Assembly (NCBI GenBank): GCA_944326305.1
Contig: CALVDL010000008.1
Coordinates: 47,856-111,855 of the forward strand
Direction: 5' to 3'
Source: an uncultured Bacteroidales bacterium
GTDB lineage: Bacteria > Bacteroidota > Bacteroidia > Bacteroidales > UBA932
DNA: 64,000 nucleotides
Part shown: in pieces, positions 18,801-26,151 of the stretch
Layout of the letters: the number at the start of each line of letters is the position of its first letter
How positions within the stretch are numbered: position 1 is the first letter of the stretch
Notes under the pieces: generated by a model
Database searches by the model: none
What the model saw: only the letters and a program-made list of their open reading frames with translations
Told to the model about the DNA's origin: nothing
Made by a program: the position numbers and the translations under genes

Positions 18801-19890
18801 AGGTGCGTATCTGGTCTGTACCGTGTATGAAATAGTTGATACCGCCGAAATACGTCCCGATCCACATGTTGTCCCTGCCGTCCCTGAAAATGCAGTATAC
18901 CGGGGAGTCGTTCAGCCCGCTCAGGTCATCCGGAGTCTGTTCGAAGTGGGCTAATAGCCTGTTGTAGGTGTCGTATATGAATATGCCGAATTCCGTCCCT
19001 ATCCAGATGTTCCCTTCGGAGTCTGTCTCTACGCACCTGTAGCCTTCGGTATCGATGTCTTTCGGGAGCATGGAGAGCCTGTCGTTGTGGATGTCGTATA
19101 CGTAGAAGTCGTTGTTGTCAGTGAATACTATCCTGTCGTCATCTGTCATTGTTATCTGGTTGATGGCGCCTTTGAAGTCATCAAGACTGATATGGTAGGG
19201 GATGAACCTTCCGTTTTTCCTGTCATACCTCTTCATCTCCGAGTCTACTTTTATCCAGAGAGTCCCGCTGCTGTCCTCAAGTATCCTCCCTATGCGTTTC
19301 TTCGGGATGGGGATGATGTTCTCGAAGGCTCCGGTTTCTTCGTTGAATCTGAATATACCCCCGTATGTGGCTACGAGCAGCTCCCCGGAGGATGTGCAGA
19401 GGAAAGACACCCATTGCCTGTCAGTCCCGTTCACTTTCATTCTTTGGAACTGTTCGGTGTCAGGGTCATAACAGCAGAACCACCTGTCTGTCTGTATCCA
19501 CAGCCTGTTGTGTGCCTTATCGTTGTAGATGTTCTCGATGAAGGCGTTTGAGATGGGTATGGTATCGGTGCCGCTGTCTATCTTCTGGAATGTGTAGCCG
19601 TCGAAGCGGCACAGCCCGTTGGCGGTTCCTATCCATATGAAGCCGTCCCTGTCCTGGGATATGGTGTTGACCTGGTTGTGCGGAAGGCCGTCCGATACAC
19701 TGAACTGCCTGAACCTGATGTTGTTGTATCTGATGCTGGCGGATGCTGTCAGCACGGGTCCCGCAAACAGGGACATGATAGTCAGGATGAATATGTATGC
19801 TTTTTTCAATCTGTTATAGTGTTTATGTCCGGGAATATATAAAACAATTCCTTGATTCTGCCTGTGTGCCGCCGTGCGGCCCGTATTCAT
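15817..19890 (-). CDS. Hybrid two-component system sensor/response regulator (HTCS 2)
   Basis: Paralogue of HTCS 1 with the same architecture, 1357 aa. Reg_prop sensor from about residue 53 (RYNNIRFRQFSVSDGLPHNQ), Y_Y_Y domain, membrane helix, HisKA with His844 in YVSHDLKTPL, HATPase, receiver Asp1157 in IISDVMMPEMDG, AraC domain at the end. The two proteins share long stretches in the sensor, for example NMW.GTYFGG and LSGKAVRQI, so they arose by duplication and may sense related ligands. The start is uncertain: the ATG at 19890 puts 27 polar residues before the signal peptide, whereas an in-frame TTG at 19809 gives LKKAYIFILTIMSLFAG directly. The TTG start is the better biological fit. First gene of a two-gene HTCS operon, separated from the sulfatase operon by a strong terminator. 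Confidence 0.94.
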   Translation of the reverse strand: MNTGRTAAHRQNQGIVLYIPGHKHYNRLKKAYIFILTIMSLFAGPVLTASASIRYNNIRFRQFSVSDGLPHNQVNTISQDRDGFIWIGTANGLCRFDGYTFQKIDSGTDTIPISNAFIENIYNDKAHNRLWIQTDRWFCCYDPDTEQFQRMKVNGTDRQWVSFLCTSSGELLVATYGGIFRFNEETGAFENIIPIPKKRIGRILEDSSGTLWIKVDSEMKRYDRKNGRFIPYHISLDDFKGAINQITMTDDDRIVFTDNNDFYVYDIHNDRLSMLPKDIDTEGYRCVETDSEGNIWIGTEFGIFIYDTYNRLLAHFEQTPDDLSGLNDSPVYCIFRDGRDNMWIGTYFGGINYFIHGTDQIRTYPFGNSSNHLSGKAVRQIINDGKGGLLIATEDGGLNHIGPAGKITRSDVIHRKLGLKNVKNVHSVYFCKNGDLLVGLYTKNFIRYSPATGQVTDYGKSAGRNISAFCMEETPGGIYYAGPEGLFFVPDGNAPKVRKISDTRTYCMLKQNDSIIWVGSRHNGIYELNTVRNTLRHIDRFRGIRPWVSYMYRDSQDRTWISTDGGLFVTDPQGSRIIMTFKEDKLMANSVKGVVEDDFGYIWAGTDNGLCRICPEDSSVLRITDEDGLPIKQFNFSSACKKPDGELYFGTINGMISFYPDQIEVPDQDFKIRITNIYYDDSKSRPGKDSSGDSQRLTLSHAQARSVRIEYSGLNFRYMDKTLYSMKMEGLDKRWQTVGNQHQVRFSNLPTGKYVLKIKASYDGHTWDEEGQLSLPVHVRAPWWASVPAFVLYSIIIVLGIAFIIRFTRTRMMLGMQLKAEQEKRLNIEKMNKQKLDFFAYVSHDLKTPLTLILSPLQRLITKKQITNEDKKMLEVVYTNASRMNYLIDELLTFSKIEMNQLDILVRKGNIMAFLQSISNLFRFTAEDSDIEFVVDLEKTDREVWFSPSKLSRIMYNLLSNAFKYSSAGDYVRLTARLTGEGDSTIAEISVKDSGRGIPADMVSKIFDNYFQVKPSDSRKGFGLGLSLTRSLVRMHKGDIKVISEEGKGSEFIVTLNVSENAYTPQQRSLEAISADDITKYQQRIKDTLEMIPDNRSDEERDNHDRESILIVEDNREMNSYIADIFREHYDVIQAYNGKEAYGIIENKRLPDMIISDVMMPEMDGIELLKKVREDISTCHIPVILLTAKTDDSAQTQGYMAGADAYIAKPFNARNLELLVQNIQKNRERNIERFKQSEALNVTKIVNNPRDERFMKDLMEVIEANIGNEDFNVNDITSALHISRSRLHLKVKSLTGLPISLLVRTIRLRESKKFLLEGLNVAETSYAVGISNPNYFTKLFRDEFGIPPTEFVKNSQQ

Positions 19891-19920
19891 GTGAAATACA
19901 TTCGTTCAGGAGGCAAAATT

Positions 19921-19962
19921 AATAAAATCCCGGCTTGTTTTCACGGAAGCCGGGATTTTATT
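19921..19962 (-). terminator. Strong stem-loop terminator of the sulfatase operon
   Basis: Perfect 16-bp inverted repeat: arms 19921-19936 (AATAAAATCCCGGCTT) and 19947-19962, with a 10-base loop. The GC core is flanked by A/T-rich ends on both sides, so on either strand the stem is followed by a T-rich tail, and it can work in both directions. It lies 55 bp beyond the last sulfatase stop and 31 bp before the HTCS 2 reading frame, which makes the HTCS pair a separate transcription unit. A TAATTTTG on the minus strand (19914-19921) fits the -7 box for the HTCS operon, but no matching -33 TTTG is seen. Confidence 0.85.
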
Positions 19963-20016
19963 GTCATGGTATTCAATCCTGTACCGGGATATCTTCCTTC
20001 CGGAAGGGGTATACTG

Positions 20017-21603
20017 TCAGAACAGGTAGTTGTGCGGCTGCCGCTTGAACCAGTAGCGCCTGTGCGGTACAGGGATAGGGTCCTCGGTCGCGATTTCCCA
20101 TTTCAGGAGCTCCTGGAGCAGGGTGTCCTGGATGTCACGGTATTTCTTCTTGCCGAAAAGGTTCTCCATTTCGGACGGGTCGTCCTTGATGTTGTACATC
20201 TGCCCGTTGCCGTCCATGTCGAACACCAGTTTCCAGTCTCCCATGCGTACCATGCTGATGGTCCCGCTCTGGCTCCATGTGTTCAGTTCGTCGAAGAAGA
20301 GCCCCTTTTTCCCTACGGCCCCTTCCTTTACGTACTCCTGGCTGTCCTCCGCGGTGAAATACTCTCCTCCGAACCCGGCTTCTGACATTACGCTCCTGAA
20401 TTCGTCTTCAGGGTACTCCCTTCCTCCGAGCATCTCGGTGAGGCTGCGGCCCTGTACCCCGAGTGGGATTTCCGCACCCATCACTTCGCATGCCGTAGGG
20501 AAAATGTCGGTGAGGCATACATGGTCGTCACGTCTTCCTGAGGCCTCGATACCGTTGCCGAACCATACCATCGGTACACGGGTGATGGCGTCAGGCACAC
20601 CGGCTCCCTTTTTCATGAGCCCGTATTCGCCTACGTAGTCACCGTGGTCGGAGGTGATGACAAAGACTGTGTTGTCATACAGCCCGAGCTCCTGCATGCC
20701 GTCCACGAAACGCCTCATCTGGTCATCCAGCATGCGGACCATACCCATGTAGGTGGTGCGGAGCCTTTCGAGGTTCTTGTCGTAGCCTTTGTGGCCCAGC
20801 TTCATCATCCTGTTCAGCTGTACGAACTTTTCCCCTTTGACGGCCAGGGCGGTGGAGTCGGTCCTTGCCGGAGGGACCTTCCCCTCGAACATTGAGAAAT
20901 ACGGTTCACATACCTGGTACGGGTTGTGCGGCTCCGGGAACGAGAGCATCATTACGAACGGCTCGTCCCTGTTCTCTCCTGCCCATTCAAGGGCATCGGA
21001 GACCATCCTGTATGGTATCTGCTGCTTTACAGTGCCCGGCGAGGCCTTGAACGAAGCGTAGAAGTCGGTCGTACCCAGGAACTTGTCGAACGCGAGGTTT
21101 TCTGCGGACAGGGTATCTTTCGCCCCTTCCTGCCCCAGATGGTTGTAAGGGCACCAGAAATCGGCGCTCGACTTTTTCATGTATGTGTGGTTCTTGCCGA
21201 TCATGGCGGTCCTGTAGCCGCTCTTGCGGGCCACTCCGAAAAGGTCATCGATGTAGTAGGCGTCCTCGATGTTGTGGTTCGAGTCGGTCCCGGTGGCTTT
21301 CGGATAGCGTCCCGTGATGAGGGACACCCTTGCAGGCCCGCTTGCAGGGCATGGGGTGTACGCATGGTCGAACCATGCCCCGTGGCTGGCGATGCTGTCG
21401 GCGAACGGTGTCAGGTCAAGCGGGAAGCCCTCCCTGGCCGTGAGGTCGGCCCTCTGCTGGTCGGTGATGATTATCACGAAATTGGGCCTGCGGCCCTTGT
21501 TCCCGTCCTGCTGGGCGGCTTTTGCCGCCGGAGAGTTTACCGCAATGGCAGCCAGTACCCCGGCTGCCGCATAAAAAGTATTGTTTTTTGTCATCAGTGT
21601 CAT
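20017..21603 (-). CDS. S1-family sulfatase, Ser-type
   Basis: Formylglycine-dependent sulfatase, 528 aa, predicted exported (signal peptide about 1-30, ending AAKAA). The catalytic signature is S-G-P-A-R with Ser88 as the residue to be converted to formylglycine, followed by LITGRYP. Metal ligands: Asp48-Gln49 (ITDQQ) near the start and ITSDHGD further on. The C-terminus ends in a WFKRQPHNYLF tail. The start is placed at 21603, where ATG overlaps the previous stop as TAATG; ATGs at 21624 and 21594 are possible. Last gene of the six-sulfatase operon and followed by the terminator at 19921-19962. The DQQ variant separates it from its neighbours, which have DD, so it probably removes a different sulfate. 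Confidence 0.92.
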   Translation of the reverse strand: MTLMTKNNTFYAAAGVLAAIAVNSPAAKAAQQDGNKGRRPNFVIIITDQQRADLTAREGFPLDLTPFADSIASHGAWFDHAYTPCPASGPARVSLITGRYPKATGTDSNHNIEDAYYIDDLFGVARKSGYRTAMIGKNHTYMKKSSADFWCPYNHLGQEGAKDTLSAENLAFDKFLGTTDFYASFKASPGTVKQQIPYRMVSDALEWAGENRDEPFVMMLSFPEPHNPYQVCEPYFSMFEGKVPPARTDSTALAVKGEKFVQLNRMMKLGHKGYDKNLERLRTTYMGMVRMLDDQMRRFVDGMQELGLYDNTVFVITSDHGDYVGEYGLMKKGAGVPDAITRVPMVWFGNGIEASGRRDDHVCLTDIFPTACEVMGAEIPLGVQGRSLTEMLGGREYPEDEFRSVMSEAGFGGEYFTAEDSQEYVKEGAVGKKGLFFDELNTWSQSGTISMVRMGDWKLVFDMDGNGQMYNIKDDPSEMENLFGKKKYRDIQDTLLQELLKWEIATEDPIPVPHRRYWFKRQPHNYLF

Positions 21604-22994
21604 TATGGTTTTGTTACTTTCCACTCTTCAGGTGCTTTGAACCCTTCCTTGCCGAATCCGTATGGAAGCTCTTTCTGGGCAGGGGTGATGGTGTCGTACT
21701 GGATAATGAACGATTTCATTTCTTCGGCGACATCTTCATTGCCCTCGATGTTGTTCCCTTTTTCATAAGGGTTGCCGTTCATGTCGGAAAGGAAGTCCTT
21801 CTTGAGGCCGAGCCCCGGGTTGCGCCCTGCAAGTATCATCTTCCAGTCACGGTTCACGGCCGCTCCGACCCCGAGGTAGAGGGTCCTGTCTATCGTTTCT
21901 GTATCCCCTTTGAGCAGAGGGTAGATACTGATGCCGTCATAAGGGTTCTCCGGTGCTTCCTTCACCCCGATGATGTCGGCTAATGTAGGCAGGATATCCA
22001 CGAATGAAGTCACTTCGCTGATCTTGCGTCCGCCCTGTTTGAAGCCTTTCTTCCAGTACATCGCTCCGGATACGCGGACGCCTCCGTCGAATTCCTGGAA
22101 CTTGTTGCCTCTGAGTGGCTTGTTGGTGCAGTACGGCTCCATGCCGGGAACCCCTCCGTTGTCGCTCATGAAAAGTATGATGGTGTTGTCCATCTGGCCT
22201 GATTCCTCAAGGGCGTCGAGGATGCGGCCGATGCCTTTGTCCATGCGGGAGACCATTGCACGGTAGGTCCATCCTTTCTGGTCTTTTTTGCTGAGGGCCT
22301 TGAATTCCTCCAAAGGGATGTGCTCCGCGATTTCATCTTCCGGCGCGAGGTAAGGGGAGTGAGGCGCATTGAACGCGACATACAGGAAATAAGGTCCTTC
22401 TTTTGAGTATTCCCGGATGCATTCCACTGCCTCGTCGGCGATGAGGTCCGTGGTGTATCCCTTGTCATAGCAGGAGTCCCAGTCGTCATGCCAGTCCAGT
22501 TCCCCGTCCCTTTCATGGGTGAAATAGTCGAGGGCCCCGTTGAGGCATCCGTAGAAGTGAGTGAACCCGCGGTTAAGCGGATAGAAGGCCTGTCTTCCGT
22601 GGCCCAGGTGCCATTTGCCTATCATGGCACGGTTCTCATACCCGTTTCTGCCGAGTACATCGGCCATGGTCTCTTCGCCCTCCGGAAGCCCGTATTCCCT
22701 CCATGGCGGAATGACCGTCTCCCGTATTCCGAACCTGCTCGGGTAGCGTCCTGTCATGAGGCCCGCCCTGGTAGGGGAGCTGACAGGAGTGGCATAGTGC
22801 CTGCACAGCTCTATGCCTTCCGAGGCGATCCTGTCGATGTTCGGTGTCTGTATCTGGCTGCCGTGCATGCTGATGTCCCCGTATCCGAGGTCATCGGCGA
22901 GGATGATCACGACATTCGGTTTTTCATCGGAAACCGTACCGCAGGCGGTCAGGGCGAGCCCTGCCATGCCTGTCAGAACAACTTTAGTTTTCAT
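21603..22994 (-). CDS. S1-family sulfatase lipoprotein, Ser-type
   Basis: Sulfatase of 463 aa, compact single domain. The signal ends in a lipobox (GLALTAC, Cys18), so it is probably membrane-anchored. Metal site ILADDLGYGD (Asp34-Asp35), signature S-S-P-T-R with Ser72 as the formylglycine precursor, LMTGRYPSR, WHLGH histidine motif, and FMSDNGG for the second half of the metal site. Overlaps the preceding gene by 11 bases and shares one base with the next gene's start, so it is tightly coupled within the operon. The broad family includes N-acetylgalactosamine- and arylsulfatase-like enzymes; substrate not assignable from sequence alone. Confidence 0.93.
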   Translation of the reverse strand: MKTKVVLTGMAGLALTACGTVSDEKPNVVIILADDLGYGDISMHGSQIQTPNIDRIASEGIELCRHYATPVSSPTRAGLMTGRYPSRFGIRETVIPPWREYGLPEGEETMADVLGRNGYENRAMIGKWHLGHGRQAFYPLNRGFTHFYGCLNGALDYFTHERDGELDWHDDWDSCYDKGYTTDLIADEAVECIREYSKEGPYFLYVAFNAPHSPYLAPEDEIAEHIPLEEFKALSKKDQKGWTYRAMVSRMDKGIGRILDALEESGQMDNTIILFMSDNGGVPGMEPYCTNKPLRGNKFQEFDGGVRVSGAMYWKKGFKQGGRKISEVTSFVDILPTLADIIGVKEAPENPYDGISIYPLLKGDTETIDRTLYLGVGAAVNRDWKMILAGRNPGLGLKKDFLSDMNGNPYEKGNNIEGNEDVAEEMKSFIIQYDTITPAQKELPYGFGKEGFKAPEEWKVTKP

Positions 22995-24603
22995 TGTGTT
23001 TAGGATAAACGTTGTGAGTGTCCGCCCATTGCTGCCATCTTGCAGTCAGGTCCTCAAGGATTTCAGGATGAACGGAAGAGAGGTCGTTGCTTTCGATCCT
23101 GTCGGAGGAGATGTCGTACAGTTCCCATTTTTTGCCCTTCTCGTCATAGACAGCTTTCCATTGGCCGTGGCGGATGAACTTGTTCTCGAAATGTTCGCCG
23201 TAGATGTAGTCGTGGATCTCGGCCTTGCTGCTCTTGATAGTCGGTACGAGGCTCTTCCCTTCCAGAGGGTGGATGTCCGAGCCCTTGGCTGACTTCTCCG
23301 GGTAGGTGGCGCCGGACACGTCCACGCAGGTGGCCATCAGGTCGATGATATGTCCCGGTGTGGTACGTATCTCTCCTTCATGTTTACGGGTCATCTCAGG
23401 CCATGAAAGGATCAGCGGGGTGGAGATGCCGCCTTCATACGCCCTTACCTTGTATTTCCGGAACGGGGTATTGCTCACCTGGGCCCACGGCAGGCCGTAT
23501 GAAGGGTGTACCCAGCTTTCCAGGTCGTTTATTTCATCTACGGTACCGAATCCGGTCTCGGAATAAGGTTCGGCGCATCCGCCGTTGTCAGACAGGAAGA
23601 TCACCAGGGTGTTCTCCCTCTGTCCGCTTTTTTCAAGATAGTCGATGACCCTGCCTACGTTCCTGTCGAGACAGTGCACCTGTGCCGCATATACGGCCAT
23701 GCGCAGGGATGAGTTTGCCTTTTCCTGGTCGGTGAGCTGGTCCCATGTACGTGACTCCCATTCCGCTGTGCCGCAGTCTTCCGGAATGATGCCAAGCTCC
23801 TTCTGTTTCTTAAGACGGGCTTCGCGGACAGCCTGCCAGCCGCAGTCATATTTGTGCAGGAACTTGTCTATGTCCTCCTGCTTTGCCTGTAGAGGCCAGT
23901 GTGGGGCGTTGAATGCGAGATAGAGGAAGAAAGGCTTGTCCTTTTCCCTGTCGCTTATGAAGTCCAGTGCATAGTCCGTGAATGCGTCGGTGGTGTAGTA
24001 CGGCTGTGCCGGAGGATCCAGTTTCGTATTGTCGAGAGTCAGTCCGCGTCCGCCTTTAGGCTGGAGGTAGTTGCAGGCCCCGGCAAGTATGCCGTAGAAA
24101 CGGTCGAACCCTCTCTGCAGCGGCCATTTTTCCTGTCCGTGCATGCCCACATGCCATTTCCCTGCCATGTATGTGTCGTATCCGGCACTTTTGAGCACTT
24201 CGGCGATTGTCACGCAGTTGTCGTTTAGGAAGCCCTGGTATGCCGGAGGGTTCTTGGAATCCTCTCCGGGTTTGGAGCCCGGGTCTTCCGACATGCGTCC
24301 GATACCTGCCTGGTGTGCATACAGCCCGGTGAGCAGCGATGCCCTGGACGGGCAGGAGCGTCCCGTGTTGTAGAACTGGGTGTATTTTATTCCCGACTGT
24401 GCGAGGGCATCGAGGTTCGGTGTGGGGATTTCGCTGCCGAAGCATCCGAGGTCGGAGTATCCCATATCATCGGCCATGATTATGATGATATTCGGCCTGC
24501 CGTCTTTCTGCTGCTTCTTCGGTGCCGCACTGTCTGCTGCGGCCGCATCGAGGGCAAGGCATCCGGCCATGGCCCCGAGTGCTATGTATTTGGTGTTTAC
24601 CAT
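22984..24603 (-). CDS. Arylsulfatase-like S1 sulfatase, Ser-type
   Basis: Sulfatase of 539 aa. The open frame could begin at 24681, but that adds a basic, low-complexity stretch that overlaps the upstream gene. The ATG at 24603 (MVNTKYIALGAMAGCLAL) supplies a normal signal peptide and leaves a 10-bp gap. Metal site IMADDMGYSDLGCFG (Asp45-Asp46), signature S-C-P-S-R with Ser83, then LLTGLYAHQAGIG; KWHVGMHG and FLSDNGG follow. It belongs to the same subgroup as the genes at 26152-28212 and 47116-48810, which share R-S-C-P-[ST]-R and HQAGIG/HQAGMG. These three probably arose by duplication. Its stop overlaps the next gene by 11 bases. Confidence 0.93.
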   Translation of the reverse strand: MVNTKYIALGAMAGCLALDAAAADSAAPKKQQKDGRPNIIIIMADDMGYSDLGCFGSEIPTPNLDALAQSGIKYTQFYNTGRSCPSRASLLTGLYAHQAGIGRMSEDPGSKPGEDSKNPPAYQGFLNDNCVTIAEVLKSAGYDTYMAGKWHVGMHGQEKWPLQRGFDRFYGILAGACNYLQPKGGRGLTLDNTKLDPPAQPYYTTDAFTDYALDFISDREKDKPFFLYLAFNAPHWPLQAKQEDIDKFLHKYDCGWQAVREARLKKQKELGIIPEDCGTAEWESRTWDQLTDQEKANSSLRMAVYAAQVHCLDRNVGRVIDYLEKSGQRENTLVIFLSDNGGCAEPYSETGFGTVDEINDLESWVHPSYGLPWAQVSNTPFRKYKVRAYEGGISTPLILSWPEMTRKHEGEIRTTPGHIIDLMATCVDVSGATYPEKSAKGSDIHPLEGKSLVPTIKSSKAEIHDYIYGEHFENKFIRHGQWKAVYDEKGKKWELYDISSDRIESNDLSSVHPEILEDLTARWQQWADTHNVYPKHNEN

Positions 24604-24613
24604 GTGATTGTTT

Positions 24614-26086
24614 TTACTTCTTATTTTTCTGTTTCGGCTGCGGTTCCGTGAGCTCCCCGGCGTGTTTGCGGAAGGAGTCATTGTACCATTCGATGGCCTG
24701 TTTCTTCATCTTTCCGGTGATTTCAGGATATTTTTCCGCAACATTGGTGGTCTCGTACTTGTCATCCGCGAGGTTGTACAGCTCTGTCATGGTACCGTCA
24801 TAGTTGACAAGGAGTTTCCAGTCCCCGTCCCTCATGCAGATGTTCGGGCTGCGTGTCTGGTATGCGTTTCCCGGAAGCGGCTTGCCCACGAAATGCTGTC
24901 CGAACTCCCAGAACATCGGGCTCTTTCGCTTCGTGTCCTGTTTGCCGAGGAAAGTCTTGCTGAAGTCCAGACCGTCCAGTTCGTATTCTCCTGTCTGCGG
25001 CTCTACACCTGCCAGTGCGCAGATAGTAGGGAAGAGGTCGATGCTGCAGAGTACGGTCTCGTTGTTCACCTGTCCGGCCTTGATCTTTGCCGGCCAGCGC
25101 ACCATGAACGGAAGCCTGATGCCTCCTTCATAGAGTGTGCCTTTCTGTCCTCTCAGACCTGCGGTACGACCGTTCTTATAGCTCGGGTTAGGTCCGTTGT
25201 CGCTGGTGAAGATGATGATGGTGTTGTCTGCGATACCCAGTTCCTCAAGACCGTCGAGCAGGCGTCCTATCTGCCGGTCAAGTTCAGCGAGTACAGGGGT
25301 AAAGTTTACCTCCTTTTCCCAGAAGCCTCCCTTGCCGCTCTTTTCGTATGCCTCCTGTGACGGCACGTAAGGCGTGTGCATGTCATCCGGCCAGAGGTCT
25401 ACATAGCAAGGCTGCCCCTTGTGCCTTTTGAGGAAGTCCAGTGTCTTGTCTACGAAATATTCGGTCCTCTCCCAGCGCTTGATGCTGTCCTGGTCGCTCC
25501 ATATCCAGTTGGAGGCGGTAAGCAGCGGATCCGGATCCGGGCTCTCCCATGTAGAGCTGTATTCGTCGAATCCGTACTCCGGTATCTGCGGCATGTCCTT
25601 TACGTCGCGGCCTCCGCCCATGTGCCATTTCCCGAAATGCCCGGTTGCATATCCTGCCGCTTTCATGGAACGTGCAAGTGTCGGTGCCTCCGGCCTGAGA
25701 TAGTCGTTCGACTTGTTGTTGTAGTTCGCCCTCCTGTCGTTCAGGAATGTGGTGATGCCCCATTTGGTCGGGTACATGCCGGTAGTCACTCCCACACGTG
25801 AAGGGGAGCTGATAGGGCATGCTGTATAATACTGGTTGAACTGTATGCCCTCCTGGCCTATCCTGTCGATATTCGGGGTAGGGGTGTAGTTTCCTCCGAA
25901 AGCACTTATATCGGAGTATCCCATGTCGTCAATGTAGATGAGGATGACATTCGGCTTTTCCTGCTTGGCGTTTGCCTGGGCGCATCCTGCCGCTGCGAGC
26001 CCGGTGACTGCGAGCGCCGCCGCCGGCAGCACTCCGGCCTGTCTGAACGGCTGCATTATGGCAGCCTCGTTCCGTTTCTTTTTCAT
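24614..26086 (-). CDS. S1-family sulfatase lipoprotein, Ser-type
   Basis: Sulfatase of 490 aa with a lipobox near residue 35 (TGLAAAGC), counted from the first ATG; an internal ATG at residue 11 would also leave a complete signal. Metal site IYIDDMGYSDISAFGG (Asp53-Asp54), signature S-S-P-S-R with Ser93 as the formylglycine precursor, followed by GVTTGMYPTKWG. KWHMGGGRD and FTSDNGPN complete the site. A lysine/glutamine-rich tail (QPKQKNKK) ends the protein. Located 65 bp after the previous sulfatase and 10 bp before the next. The general fold and length are those of family S1; the exact substrate is unknown. Confidence 0.92.
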   Translation of the reverse strand: MKKKRNEAAIMQPFRQAGVLPAAALAVTGLAAAGCAQANAKQEKPNVILIYIDDMGYSDISAFGGNYTPTPNIDRIGQEGIQFNQYYTACPISSPSRVGVTTGMYPTKWGITTFLNDRRANYNNKSNDYLRPEAPTLARSMKAAGYATGHFGKWHMGGGRDVKDMPQIPEYGFDEYSSTWESPDPDPLLTASNWIWSDQDSIKRWERTEYFVDKTLDFLKRHKGQPCYVDLWPDDMHTPYVPSQEAYEKSGKGGFWEKEVNFTPVLAELDRQIGRLLDGLEELGIADNTIIIFTSDNGPNPSYKNGRTAGLRGQKGTLYEGGIRLPFMVRWPAKIKAGQVNNETVLCSIDLFPTICALAGVEPQTGEYELDGLDFSKTFLGKQDTKRKSPMFWEFGQHFVGKPLPGNAYQTRSPNICMRDGDWKLLVNYDGTMTELYNLADDKYETTNVAEKYPEITGKMKKQAIEWYNDSFRKHAGELTEPQPKQKNKK

Positions 26087-26151
26087 AATTGTGTTATTAA
26101 TGGTTTAAACTGATTTGTCCGATTAGAAGCTGTTTTGAAATTTTCCGATTC

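Noticed and set aside
24604..24681. Upstream start for the sulfatase ending at 22984
   Set aside because: The added 26 residues are basic low-complexity sequence overlapping the previous gene, and the signal peptide begins at the ATG at 24603.
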